64,000 nucleotides of DNA from DASXHY01 sp035552155 (GTDB lineage: Bacteria > Verrucomicrobiota > Verrucomicrobiia > Limisphaerales > DASXHY01). The stretch is taken from the NCBI GenBank assembly GCA_035552155.1, contig DASZLX010000031.1:111279-175278 (forward strand), given 5' to 3'. A program made the translations under genes and the position numbers. This document shows, piece by piece, positions 35,049 to 44,774 of this stretch. The notes below the pieces were generated by a model. That model saw only the letters and a list, made by a program, of their open reading frames with translations. It searched no databases and had not been told where the DNA came from. Within the stretch, counting starts at the first letter, position 1; every line of letters starts with the position of its first letter.

Positions 35049-37157
35049 ATGAACTTCCTCACTCCATGGTTCCTGCTCGGCGGCCTCGCGGTGGCCGGCC
35101 CGATTCTTTTCCATCTCATTCGCCGCGCGGCGCGCGATCGGGTGCCGTTTAGTTCGTTGATGTTTCTGCGCCCGACGCCGCCGCGCCTCACGCGCCGCAG
35201 CAAGCTCGAGCATCTTTGGTTGTTGCTGCTGCGCTGCCTCGCGCTCGTGTTGCTCGCCGCCGCCTTTGCGCGTCCTTTCTTTTCGCGGGATATTTCGCTG
35301 CCGACCGCGCCCGCGGAAGCGCGCCAAATCGTTTTGCTCGTGGACACCAGCGCCAGCATGCGGCGCGAGGGGCTTTGGGCCCGGGCTCAAGCCATCGCCG
35401 AATCTTATCTCGCCAAAGCCACGCCCGCCGACCAATTCGCCATCATGACCTTCGACCGCCAGCCACGCGTGCTCGTTAGTTTCGCCGATTGGACGTCGTG
35501 GAGCGCCGATCAGCGCAGCAGTCTTGCCCGACAAAGACTGGCCGCAACCCAGCCGGGCTGGATGAACACGCAACTTGGCCTGGCTTTGACGAGCGCGGCG
35601 GAACAATTGATGAACGATTCACCCGCCGCTGCGCCCGTCGCGCGCCGCGAAGTCGTTTTGATCAGTGATTTGCAGGAGGGCGCGAAGCTCGACGGTCTCC
35701 AGGGCAACGATTGGCCGACAGGCGTCAAAGTGGGCGTCGAGCGCGTCGAGCCGGCGCGAAAAGGGAATGCGGGCTTGGAAATACTCGCCGAGTCCGGCTC
35801 GAAAACCGGGGAGGATGACGCGATTCATGTTCGCGTGGCCAATTCCCGCGATTCCCGCCAGGAAAAATTTCAATTGGCCTGGCACACGGAAAGCGGCAGT
35901 TCCGAGCCAATGGAAATTTATTTGCCGCCCGGCCAAAGCCGCACCTTCACCGCGCCAAAACTTTCCCCGCCGGCCAAATCCGCCGAACTGCGTTTGAGCG
36001 GAGGCGGAGAAACCTTTGACAGTATTTCTTACTACGCCGCGCCGGAATTCGAGCGCGCGGACATCGCCTGGTTCGGAATGGAATCTGTCAATGATCCCGA
36101 AAAATTGCGCTATTACGTCGAGCGCGTTTTTCCGGAAGGACCCCGCCAGCGGGTCCAGGTGATGCGGACGTACACGAACTCCGCTTTTTCTCCGGCGTTG
36201 CTGGATCAGGCGGCGTTCGCGGTCATCGCGGATAAACTTGCGCCCGGGGAAATCGCGCGGGTGCATGACTGGCTCGCGCGCGGGAAATCCGCGCTGCTCG
36301 TTTTGACGGACACGCAAATGGCCGCCACGCTCTCCGCGCTGGCCGGCTTGCCCGAGCTGCCAATCACCGAAGCCGGCGGCGATTACGCATTGCTCGGCGA
36401 GATTGATTTCTCCCACCCCATTTTTTCGCCGTTCGCCGACCCGCGCTTCAGCGATTTCGCCCACATTCATTTCTGGAAACATCGCCGCTGGGAAATTCCC
36501 GCCGGCGCGGATGCCCACGTTCTCGCGAGATTTGACGATGGCTCGCCGGCGCTCGCGCAATTGACCGTTGGCAAAGGCAATCTCCTCGTGCTCGCCTCCG
36601 GCTGGAACCCTTCCGACAGCCAGTTCGCCGTCTCCAGCAAATTTCCGCCGCTGATGCAACGCATGCTCGATTGGAGCGGCGCGGATTCGCCGATGCGTTT
36701 TCAATTCCTGACCGGCGACGCCATTCCCGCACCCGGGAGCGCCGGCGGGACATTGGCGATCCCGAGCTCCGCCGTCGAATGGCAAAAGCCCGACGGCAAA
36801 AAACTTTCGCTCCCAGCCGGTGCGTCGTTCACCGAAACCGACCAGCCGGGAATTTATACGGCGACTTTCGCTGGCAAACCGCATCGCTACGCCGTCAATC
36901 TGCCCCTCGACGAAAGCCGCACCGCGCCGCTGGAGCCGGACGAGCTCGCGCGCCTCGGCGTCCCGTTGCAACTCGCTCCCGAGACGCCAATGGCGCAGGT
37001 GCGGGAGCAGCAGCGCCATTTGCAGCAGGCGGAGCTGGAAAACCGGCAAAAGCTCTGGTGCTGGTTGATTGGCGGCGTTCTCGCCATTACACTGCTGGAA
37101 ATCGCAATCAGCGGCCGGCTTTCGCGCCGCATCCCGACCAAAGAGGTTGTCGCATGA
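35049..37157 (+). CDS. BatA-like membrane protein with VWA domain
   Basis: 702 aa. The N-terminus is the BatA/TIGR02226 membrane-entry motif (NFLTPWFLLGGLAVAGPILFHL in two parts, then FSSLMFLRP), with a second membrane segment at about 57-75. A VWA fold with MIDAS-like DTSASMRREG (about residue 98) follows, then a long beta-rich region and a C-terminal membrane segment (about 675-692). It anchors the MoxR/DUF58 pair to the membrane. The stop overlaps the start of the next gene (ATGA), giving translational coupling. Confidence 0.9.
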   Translation: MNFLTPWFLLGGLAVAGPILFHLIRRAARDRVPFSSLMFLRPTPPRLTRRSKLEHLWLLLLRCLALVLLAAAFARPFFSRDISLPTAPAEARQIVLLVDTSASMRREGLWARAQAIAESYLAKATPADQFAIMTFDRQPRVLVSFADWTSWSADQRSSLARQRLAATQPGWMNTQLGLALTSAAEQLMNDSPAAAPVARREVVLISDLQEGAKLDGLQGNDWPTGVKVGVERVEPARKGNAGLEILAESGSKTGEDDAIHVRVANSRDSRQEKFQLAWHTESGSSEPMEIYLPPGQSRTFTAPKLSPPAKSAELRLSGGGETFDSISYYAAPEFERADIAWFGMESVNDPEKLRYYVERVFPEGPRQRVQVMRTYTNSAFSPALLDQAAFAVIADKLAPGEIARVHDWLARGKSALLVLTDTQMAATLSALAGLPELPITEAGGDYALLGEIDFSHPIFSPFADPRFSDFAHIHFWKHRRWEIPAGADAHVLARFDDGSPALAQLTVGKGNLLVLASGWNPSDSQFAVSSKFPPLMQRMLDWSGADSPMRFQFLTGDAIPAPGSAGGTLAIPSSAVEWQKPDGKKLSLPAGASFTETDQPGIYTATFAGKPHRYAVNLPLDESRTAPLEPDELARLGVPLQLAPETPMAQVREQQRHLQQAELENRQKLWCWLIGGVLAITLLEIAISGRLSRRIPTKEVVA

Positions 37158-38788
37158 TGGAACCGCGCCTCCAAAGAAAACTGGGCGAGCTTGAATCCGC
37201 CCTTCGCCGGGCGCGATTGTGGCGGCGATGGGCGCTCTGCTGGCTGGCGGGCGCGGTGTTTTGCATTCTGCTTTTTTTGGTTCACGAAGTCACCGGCTGG
37301 AATTCGCGTCTCATATGGGTGCTGCCACTGGCGGCCGGTCTCGGCGCGGCGTTCATGGTGTGGCTGGGCGAACGCCGCCGGCCCGCGGATTTTTCGACAT
37401 TAGTCGCCACGTTGGAACGCTCGCATCCCGAATTGCGCCACTTGCTTTCCGCCGCCATCGAGCAGCGGGCCGATCCGGATTCCGGCGATTTCCATTTTTT
37501 GCAGCGGCGGGTCATCAATGAAGTTTTGACCCATCGCCAGCAACATCTTTGGTCCGAAAACCTCCGGCGAAAATCATCTTCCGCGCTCGTTTGGCAACTG
37601 GGTGCGTTGGCCGTCTTCGCCATCGCGCTTTTAATCAGCCATATATTCATGGTCGTCCATCCGTCGTCGGGGCCGCTGCTGGGTTGGTTGAAGCCGGCAG
37701 TGATGGTTTCGCCCGGCAGCACGAACATTGAACGCGGCACTGGCTTGATCATCTCCGCGCAATTTGACGGCCGGCCGCCCGCCGAAGCCGCGCTGGTGCT
37801 CGTTTCCGCTTCGGGCAAAACCAAACGCATCCCGCTCGAACGCCACCTGGCCGATCCCATTTTCGGCGCAAGCCTGCCGGAAGTGACGGAAGACGGCATT
37901 TATCATGTGGAATACGCTGGCGAAAAAACCGCCGATTACAAAATCACCGTTTTTGATTATCCGGCCCTCGCGCGCGCCGATGCCTCGCTCGAATTTCCCG
38001 CTTACACCGGCCTGACCAACAAAATTATTCCCGATACGCTTCGCGTGAGCGCCGTCGAAGGCACGCGGCTGACTTATACGCTCGAACTGAATAAAGCGGT
38101 CGCGCGCGCGCGGCTCATCGCGAAGAGCGGCGGCGCGTCGCTGCCTTTGGCCGTGCAAACCAACGCCATCGCGATGCTTCAGCAACTCCCGCTCACCAAT
38201 AGCGCGCGTTACTCGCTGGAACTCGTGGATGCGGATGGCCGCACCAACAAATCGCCCGCGGAATTCGTCCTCCAGGTGTTGCCCGATCATCGGCCGGAAG
38301 TGAAACTGGCGTTCCCACGCGGCGACCAACGGGTATCGCCGCTCGAAGAATTGCAATTGCAGGCCGAAGCGAGGGATGATTTTGGCGTGTTGAAATACGG
38401 AGTTGGCTTTGGCGTGGCCGGCCAGCAACCGCAATTCGTGGAGCTCGGCGGTCCCACCCGCGCGAATGAAAAGCGGCAGTTCGGCAAGTTGATCGCCATG
38501 GAAAAACTGGGGGTGAGCGTCGATCAACTGGTTTCTTATTTCGCGTGGGCGGATGATTACGGGCCTGACGGCCAGGTGCGGCGCACATTTAGTGATATGT
38601 TTTTTGCCGAAGTGCGGCCCTTCGACGAAATTTTTCGCCCGGACCAATCCGGCGAAGCCGAAAGCGGCGGCAATCAAAGCCAGGGGCAGGGGGGCAGCCC
38701 CGCTACGAAGCTGGCCGAATTGCAAAAGCAAATTGTCATCGCCACCTGGAAACTGGAACGCGACAAATCCGCCGCGCCAATGAAGTGA
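37154..38788 (+). CDS. DUF4175-like membrane protein of the MoxR operon
   Basis: 544 aa from the ATG overlapping the previous stop. Two membrane segments near the N-terminus (about 25-43 and 52-70), a third at about 150-170, then a large extracytoplasmic beta-rich region with Ig-like strands. The N-terminal layout (RLQRKLGELESALRRARLWRRWA... two TMs) matches DUF4175-type proteins found in this operon type. Ends in a short Gln/Gly/Ser-rich stretch and a Lys-rich tail. Role unknown; probably a structural partner. The following coiled-coil protein begins 7 nt later. Confidence 0.8.
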   Translation: MMEPRLQRKLGELESALRRARLWRRWALCWLAGAVFCILLFLVHEVTGWNSRLIWVLPLAAGLGAAFMVWLGERRRPADFSTLVATLERSHPELRHLLSAAIEQRADPDSGDFHFLQRRVINEVLTHRQQHLWSENLRRKSSSALVWQLGALAVFAIALLISHIFMVVHPSSGPLLGWLKPAVMVSPGSTNIERGTGLIISAQFDGRPPAEAALVLVSASGKTKRIPLERHLADPIFGASLPEVTEDGIYHVEYAGEKTADYKITVFDYPALARADASLEFPAYTGLTNKIIPDTLRVSAVEGTRLTYTLELNKAVARARLIAKSGGASLPLAVQTNAIAMLQQLPLTNSARYSLELVDADGRTNKSPAEFVLQVLPDHRPEVKLAFPRGDQRVSPLEELQLQAEARDDFGVLKYGVGFGVAGQQPQFVELGGPTRANEKRQFGKLIAMEKLGVSVDQLVSYFAWADDYGPDGQVRRTFSDMFFAEVRPFDEIFRPDQSGEAESGGNQSQGQGGSPATKLAELQKQIVIATWKLERDKSAAPMK

Positions 38789-38795
38789 GACCAAC

Positions 38796-41057
38796 ATGAA
38801 AGCGCATCTGAATTTATTCATCCTGGCAGCGATGCTTTGTGTGACGGCGTCGCCGGCCCAGGAATCGCCGCCGTCCGCCGGGCCAAAAACCAGCGACAGC
38901 TACGCCTCGGACATTTCCATCGTTATCGATTCGGAAAGCCAGGCCGTGCAGCAGGCGAAGGACGCATTGGATCAAGGCGAGGATCCCGGCACCAAAGCCA
39001 TGCTCCAAACCGCCATCACGGATATGGAGAAAGCGCGAACGGCGCTGGAAGCGGCCAAAAATTCCCCCGACAAACTCGGAGCAGCCCTGGCCGCCGAACA
39101 GTCCGCTTACCAGGCGCTCTTGAAAGCCACCCCGCATGAATTTCGCATCTCGCGCTCGCGCAGCCAAAGCGGCGGCAATAGTTCCGGCCAGCCCAACCCG
39201 CGGCAACTCGACCAGCTCGAAATGAAAAACGAGGAGAACCGTTACGAAACCGAGCGGCAGGCTTCCGCCGCGCCCACGCAGCAGCAACGCGAACAATCCG
39301 AGCTTGCCACCCGCCTGAAAGAACTGGCGCAACGCCAGCAGGATTTGAACGACCGCTTGCGGGAATTGCAAACCGCGTTGCAGGCGGCCAAAACCGATCA
39401 GGAACGCGAAGACTTGCAGCGCCAGCTTAAGCGCCTGCGCGATGAAGAGCGTCAGATGCTGGCGGACGTGGATGACATGCGGCAAAAAATGGCGCAGTCA
39501 CCGGACGCCGGTTCCAATGCCGAGGCGCGGCAGCAACTCGACCAGACCCGCTCGGACGTGCAGCGCGCCGCACAGGAAATGGAAAAGGATTCGCCTTCGC
39601 AGGCCCTCGCCTCGGGCACGCGCGCGCAGCAGTCGATGCAAAATCTGCGGGAAGATTTGCGCCGGCAAACTTCGAGCCAGTTTACCGACCAGATGCGCCA
39701 AATGCGCAACCAGGCCCGCGACCTCGCCAAGCAGGAGGACGAAATCGCGAAGAAATTGGACTCGTTGCAAAACGGGGACCAGAAATCCTTGAACAACACC
39801 ACCGACACGCAGCAGCTCTCCGATCAATTGGCCAAACAGCAGGGTGCGCTCACCAATTTGCTTTCCGAAATGCGCGCCGTCAGCGAGCAATCGGAAAATA
39901 TCGAGCCCTTGCTGTCGCAAAAGCTTTACGACACCTTGCGCCGCGCCGATGGACGGCACACGGATAACCTGCTGGAAATGGGCGCGCAACTCGCCCAGCG
40001 CGGATTTTTGCCGCAAACCAGCGAGATGGAGCACGTCGCGCGCACGAATATCAACGAATTGCGGCAGGGCGTCGAATCCGCCGCGCAAAGTGTGCTCGGC
40101 AATGAAACGGACAGCTTGCGTTATGCGCAAAAGGAGCTGGACGATTTGATACACCAGGTGCAGCGCGAGACGGGCGCCGCGGGCACCAACATGGCGCAAG
40201 CTGCGGCCGCGGGAGCTGGGGCTTCGGGGCAATCGAACCGGTTGGCGAGCGCATCTGGATCACGCCCATCGCGGGGCACTTCCAACCGCGAAGGAACGAA
40301 TTCCAATGCGACGGCGCAAAGCGGTCAGGCGGGAAGCCGCGAATCGCAGCCGGCGGGAAATGATTCTCCGAACGGTCAGCGCGATGCAGGAAATCCAGCC
40401 AATGCGCAAGGCGGCCAGCAAAATGGAAACCAAGGCGAGCAAGCCTCCGCGCAGGAGGCTGAGGGCGGCCAGAACGGCCAGCGTGGCAATCCGGCAAATG
40501 GCGAGGCGCAAAATCGCGACGCATCCAATCCCGGCCAACAGGCGAACAGCCAGTCGCCCGCCGGGCAAAATGGGTCGCGCCCGGGCGGTGGTGATAACGC
40601 GCAGTCGTCGGGCGCGCGAACCGGCGGCCAGCCGGGCGATCGGGAGCGCTTGAGTCAATTGGCCCGGCAACTCGGTACGCGCAATTTTACAGATAACGGC
40701 GGCGGTGAAGGAGGAGGCGGCCCCATCACAAGCGGTGAATATATGAATTGGGCGGACCGGTTGCGGGACGTGGAGCAGGTTTTGGATTCGCCGGATTTGC
40801 GCTATCAATTGGCCACCGTGCGCGAACGCGCGAGCGCGCTTCGGCAGGAATTTCGCCAGAGCAAACGGCCGCCGGATGAAAAAGTCATTCGTGAACAACT
40901 GGTGGCGCCGATGGCCCAGGTGCGCTTCTGGTTGCAACAGGAATTGGCGCGCCAGGAAAATGCCAACAGCCTCGTGCCGCTCGACCGCGATCCGGTTCCG
41001 GACAATTATTCCGAACTCGTGCGCAAGTATTACGAAAAACTCGGGAGCGCGCAGTGA
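38796..41057 (+). CDS. Exported Gln-rich coiled-coil protein
   Basis: 753 aa, signal peptide about 1-21. Residues 30-330 and 360-450 are long Gln/Glu/Arg-rich coiled coils (for example RLKELAQRQQDLNDRL). Residues about 470-620 are a low-complexity Gly/Asn/Gln/Ser/Ala linker of very biased composition; the last 100 residues are folded and helical. In this operon context it is the counterpart of the C-terminal coiled-coil half of long DUF4175 proteins, here a separate gene. Probably a periplasmic spacer or scaffold. The linker DNA is repetitive and prone to length variation. Confidence 0.82.
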   Translation: MKAHLNLFILAAMLCVTASPAQESPPSAGPKTSDSYASDISIVIDSESQAVQQAKDALDQGEDPGTKAMLQTAITDMEKARTALEAAKNSPDKLGAALAAEQSAYQALLKATPHEFRISRSRSQSGGNSSGQPNPRQLDQLEMKNEENRYETERQASAAPTQQQREQSELATRLKELAQRQQDLNDRLRELQTALQAAKTDQEREDLQRQLKRLRDEERQMLADVDDMRQKMAQSPDAGSNAEARQQLDQTRSDVQRAAQEMEKDSPSQALASGTRAQQSMQNLREDLRRQTSSQFTDQMRQMRNQARDLAKQEDEIAKKLDSLQNGDQKSLNNTTDTQQLSDQLAKQQGALTNLLSEMRAVSEQSENIEPLLSQKLYDTLRRADGRHTDNLLEMGAQLAQRGFLPQTSEMEHVARTNINELRQGVESAAQSVLGNETDSLRYAQKELDDLIHQVQRETGAAGTNMAQAAAAGAGASGQSNRLASASGSRPSRGTSNREGTNSNATAQSGQAGSRESQPAGNDSPNGQRDAGNPANAQGGQQNGNQGEQASAQEAEGGQNGQRGNPANGEAQNRDASNPGQQANSQSPAGQNGSRPGGGDNAQSSGARTGGQPGDRERLSQLARQLGTRNFTDNGGGEGGGGPITSGEYMNWADRLRDVEQVLDSPDLRYQLATVRERASALRQEFRQSKRPPDEKVIREQLVAPMAQVRFWLQQELARQENANSLVPLDRDPVPDNYSELVRKYYEKLGSAQ

Positions 41058-41177
41058 GAGGAGCGCGAGTCAGTTCACCCAGCACGCAATGAATTCAAGA
41101 ATTACGGATCTCGTGCGCAAGCGTCCTGGACTGCGGCGGCCCTCCGCCACTTTTTGTGAATCCCGTACGCGCAGCTG

Positions 41178-43625
41178 ATGACCACCCTCGCCGCCATCGT
41201 ATTTTCCAATCGCGCCTGGACGCTTCCCGTCCTCGCAATCGTCCTCCTCCTCGCGGGCGCGACGGTCTGGTCCTGGCGCCGCGCGCCGGTTCCGCCGTGG
41301 GTGAAATTTGTTTGCGGAATTTTAAAACTCGCCGGAATCATTGCGCTCGCCCTGTGCCTATTGGACCCGCAATGGATCGGCAAACGCGCGCGACCCGGCG
41401 CGAACGTTTTCGGAATCATTGCCGACAACAGCCAGAGCCTGAACATCAACGACGCCGCCGAAAAACGTTCGCGCGGCGACACGCTGCGCGAGCAATTGAC
41501 CGGCGGCGCGAAAGCGTGGCGCTCGGAGTTGGAGAACAATTTTCAAGTGCGGCGTTACACCTTCGATTCACGATTGCAATCCACGCGCGATTTTTCGGAG
41601 CTGGATTTTGAGGGTCGCGCCTCGGCACTCGGCGGCGCGCTGCGGACTGCCACGGGATACTGGCGCGGCCAGCCGGTGGCGGGAGTTTTGTTATTCACGG
41701 ACGGCAACGCCACGGACATCGGCGCCGATTTGCCCGCGCTCGAGGGTTGCCCGCCCATTTATCCGGTCGTCATCGGCAACGATTCGGCAATACAGGATAT
41801 CGGCCTGGATAAAGTGGGCGTGAGCCAGACTGCTTTTGAAGACGCGCCGGTGACGGTGCAGGCGGAAGTCAATGCCAGCGGTTTTGCCGGCGCGCAAATT
41901 TCCACGCGCCTGATCGAAGTCGCCGCGAGCGCCGCGATCACGAACGGCGCCGCCACCAACACGGCCCCGCGCATCCTGCCGGTTACCAACGTGGTCGCGC
42001 AATCCATCCAACGCGCGGACGGCAGCGACGCCAGTTTGAATTTTCGTTTTCAAATTCATCCCGACACGCCGGGCCTTCATTTTTACGAAGTGGAAACGCG
42101 CGCCGCGGACGAGTTGGCCGCCGCCGTCCCTTCGCGCGAGGCGACGCTCGCCAACAATCGCCGGATGATCGTGGTGGACCGCGGCCAGGAGCCGTTTCGG
42201 GTTCTCTACGTGAGCGGGCGGCCGAATTGGGAATACAAATTTCTCAATCGCGCGATCCAGGACGATCCGCAGGTGCAAATGGTGGCGCTCATTCGCGTGG
42301 CCCAGCGCGAGCCGAAATTCGTGTTCAAAGGGCGCGAAGGTGAATCCAGCAACCCGCTCTTTCGCGGTTTCGGAACCAACGACGAGGAAACCGCGCGTTA
42401 CGACCAGCCGGTGTTGATCCGTTTGAACACGAAGGACGAACTCGAGTTGCGCGGCGGGTTTCCCAAGACGGCCGAAGAATTATACCGCTACCAGGCGGTC
42501 ATCGTCGGCGATCTTGAAGCGGGATTTTTCACGCACGAGCAGATGGCGTTGTTGCAGCGATTTGTTTCCGAGCGTGGCGGCGGATTTCTCATGCTGGGCG
42601 GCGCGGAATCCTTTCGCGAAGGAGATTACCAGGGCACGCCCATTGCCTCGATGCTGCCGGTTTATCTGGACCGTCCGGTCGAGGCAAAATTGCCGGGCGA
42701 ATTCAAACTGACGTTGACCCGTGAAGGCTGGCTCCAGCCCTGGACGCGGCTGCGCCCGGTCGAAAGCGAGGAGAAAACCCGCCTGGAAGCCATGCCGAAT
42801 TTTCAAGTGTTCAATCCTTTGCGCGACATCAAACCCGGCGCCAGCGTCTTGGCCACGGTTTCGGATGCGTCCGGCCGAATGTATCCCGCGCTGGCGGTGC
42901 AGCGCTTCGGCCTCGGACGCTCGGCGGCGCTGATGATCGGCGATATGTGGCGCTGGGGTTTGCGCGACGAGCAAAGGCAGAAGGACCTCGCCAAATCGTG
43001 GCGGCAAATGGTGCGCTGGCTGGTCGCGGACGTGCCGCCGCGCATCTCCGTCACGGCGGAGCCCGCGCCGGGCGGCGACGCCTCCGAATTTCGCCTGACG
43101 GTAAAGGCGCACGATGAGGAATTCAAACCGCTGGACAACGCCTCGGTGCAGTTGACGATTCGGCCGGTCAAGACGGTTTCGAGTTCACCGAGTGATAGCG
43201 CAAAAATCGAAACTCAACGTCCTTTGCAATTGGCCGCTGAGCCCTCGGCCAGCGATCCCGGTTCCTACACGGCCACGTTCGTCGCGCATGAAACCGGCGC
43301 ATATTTGGTGGAAGCCACGGTCACGCAGGCGGACGGGAAAATCGCGGGTCACGCCGCGGCGGGATGGACCTCGGATCCGGCGGCGGAGGAATTTCGATCG
43401 TTGAAGCCGAATCGCGCGCTGCTGCAAAACCTGGCGCAACGCACCGGCGGCGAGATTGTACCGCTGGCCGACCTGGAAAAATTCGTGCGCACGCTTCCCG
43501 AACGCCGCTCGCCGGTGATGGAAACGTGGAGTGATCCGCTGTGGCATAAGCCGGCGGTGTTGTTATTCGCGCTCGCGTGTTTCGTGGCGGAATGGGGATT
43601 GCGCCGATGGAAAGGAATGGCGTGA
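41178..43625 (+). CDS. Membrane VWA/GATase-like protein of the MoxR operon
   Basis: 815 aa. Two membrane segments at the N-terminus (about 12-28 and 44-62), then a VWA-like domain with IIADNSQSLN (MIDAS-like, about residue 79) and VLLFTDGNATD. From about 330 there is a second Rossmann-like domain with FRVLYVSGRPNWEYKFL and later GGFLMLGGAESF, the glutamine-amidotransferase-like fold found C-terminal to VWA in this family. A C-terminal membrane segment (about 790-805) closes it. The caspase-like gene starts within its stop codon (GTGA). Confidence 0.88.
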   Translation: MTTLAAIVFSNRAWTLPVLAIVLLLAGATVWSWRRAPVPPWVKFVCGILKLAGIIALALCLLDPQWIGKRARPGANVFGIIADNSQSLNINDAAEKRSRGDTLREQLTGGAKAWRSELENNFQVRRYTFDSRLQSTRDFSELDFEGRASALGGALRTATGYWRGQPVAGVLLFTDGNATDIGADLPALEGCPPIYPVVIGNDSAIQDIGLDKVGVSQTAFEDAPVTVQAEVNASGFAGAQISTRLIEVAASAAITNGAATNTAPRILPVTNVVAQSIQRADGSDASLNFRFQIHPDTPGLHFYEVETRAADELAAAVPSREATLANNRRMIVVDRGQEPFRVLYVSGRPNWEYKFLNRAIQDDPQVQMVALIRVAQREPKFVFKGREGESSNPLFRGFGTNDEETARYDQPVLIRLNTKDELELRGGFPKTAEELYRYQAVIVGDLEAGFFTHEQMALLQRFVSERGGGFLMLGGAESFREGDYQGTPIASMLPVYLDRPVEAKLPGEFKLTLTREGWLQPWTRLRPVESEEKTRLEAMPNFQVFNPLRDIKPGASVLATVSDASGRMYPALAVQRFGLGRSAALMIGDMWRWGLRDEQRQKDLAKSWRQMVRWLVADVPPRISVTAEPAPGGDASEFRLTVKAHDEEFKPLDNASVQLTIRPVKTVSSSPSDSAKIETQRPLQLAAEPSASDPGSYTATFVAHETGAYLVEATVTQADGKIAGHAAAGWTSDPAAEEFRSLKPNRALLQNLAQRTGGEIVPLADLEKFVRTLPERRSPVMETWSDPLWHKPAVLLFALACFVAEWGLRRWKGMA

Positions 43626-44653
43626 AGATTGAACAGGAGATAACGGAGAGAACAGAGAAAGGCCGGCATCGGGCCGGTTCGCGCGGCGCGTTTCCGTCTT
43701 ATCTCCGTTCCCTCGGTTTCCTCCTGTTCAATTTCCTTTTGTTTTCTTCCGTGGCGTTCGCCGCGGATCAACGTTCACTGGTTTTGGTCATCGGCGCGGC
43801 GGGAGAATCGGAATACGGCGAGCAATTTGCCGCTTCCGCGGATTTGTGGAAGCGCGCCGCGACCAACGGCGGGTTCAAAATCTCCGTGATCGGCGAGAGC
43901 AAAAACGGCGACGATGATCGCGCTGATTTGCTCGGCCTGCTGACGAATGAAGTCACCCAGGCCGGCGATGAACTGTGGCTCGTATTCATCGGCCACGGCA
44001 CCTATGACGGTCGCTCGGCAAAATTCAATTTGCGCGGCCCGGACATCTCCGCCGATGACCTCGCCGCCGCGCTCAAGCCGTGCCACCGCCCGCTGGCGGT
44101 GATCCAATGCGCGTCCGCAAGCGGCCCGTTTCTGAGCGCACTATCCGCGCCCGGCCGCGTGATCATCACGGCCACCAAGAGCGGTTACGAAGCGAACGCA
44201 ACGCGATTTGGAAATTATTTTGCGCGGGCCGCGGCGGACCCGGCGGCGGATTTGGACAAGGACGGCCAGACTTCGTTGCTCGAGGCGTTCCTGATGGCGT
44301 CGCGCCAGGTGGATGATTTTTACAAGAACGCCGGACGAATGGCGACGGAGCACGCGTTGCTGGATGACAACGGCGATGGCCTCGGCACGCCGGCGGATTG
44401 GTTCAAGGGCGTGCGCGCGATCAAAAAAGCCGCCGATGGCAAAACGGTGGACGGCGTGCGCGCGCACCAGATGTTTCTCGTGCGCAGCGCCATCGAACAG
44501 GAGCTTTCACCCGCGCTCCGCGCGCGACGGGATGAATTGGAGTCGCAATTGAGCGCATTGCGCGACCGCAAACCGCAGCTAAAGGAAGACGATTACTACA
44601 ATCAGTTGGAAAAAATTCTCGTGGAGATGGCGAAGCTCTATGAAAAGAAATAG
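43622..44653 (+). CDS. Exported caspase-like (C13/C14-type) peptidase with EF-hand
   Basis: 343 aa from GTG 43622, which overlaps the previous stop and has AAAGGA 5 nt upstream; an ATG at 43607 is an alternative. A basic N-terminal tail and signal-like segment (about 32-49, ending SVAFAAD) precede a caspase fold: H125 in VFIGHGTYDG and C163 in VIQCASASGPFL form the Cys-His dyad. A canonical EF-hand loop lies at D210-E221 (DLDKDGQTSLLE), followed by a second Asp-rich turn (DDNGDGLG), so calcium may control activity, as in metacaspases. The first 45 codons derive from an inverted dispersed repeat (43625-43735). Confidence 0.82.
   Translation: MKIEQEITERTEKGRHRAGSRGAFPSYLRSLGFLLFNFLLFSSVAFAADQRSLVLVIGAAGESEYGEQFAASADLWKRAATNGGFKISVIGESKNGDDDRADLLGLLTNEVTQAGDELWLVFIGHGTYDGRSAKFNLRGPDISADDLAAALKPCHRPLAVIQCASASGPFLSALSAPGRVIITATKSGYEANATRFGNYFARAAADPAADLDKDGQTSLLEAFLMASRQVDDFYKNAGRMATEHALLDDNGDGLGTPADWFKGVRAIKKAADGKTVDGVRAHQMFLVRSAIEQELSPALRARRDELESQLSALRDRKPQLKEDDYYNQLEKILVEMAKLYEKK
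43625..43735. repeat. Inverted repeat forming the 5' end of the caspase-like gene
   Basis: The left arm (gattgaacaggagataacggag) and right arm (ctccgttccctcggtttcctcctgttcaat) pair over about 25 bases with mismatches. It is translated as KIEQEITERTEKG and LRSLGFLLFNF, so it supplies the N-terminus and half of the hydrophobic export segment. Confidence 0.72.
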
Positions 44654-44774
44654 CGGCAGTACGATAATATGCCGTGTCTGCTCGATTATAATCTTTCTCT
44701 GAGATTGTTATAGCTCCGATTTCCTCGAGGCCGCACAATTTTGCCTAGTCGGGTTGTCCAAGCACCAGATTCTC

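Noticed and set aside
38796..41057. Frameshift within the coiled-coil gene around 40200-40650
   Set aside because: The change in composition is a low-complexity Gly/Asn/Gln linker; the frame stays open and the C-terminal domain resumes normally.
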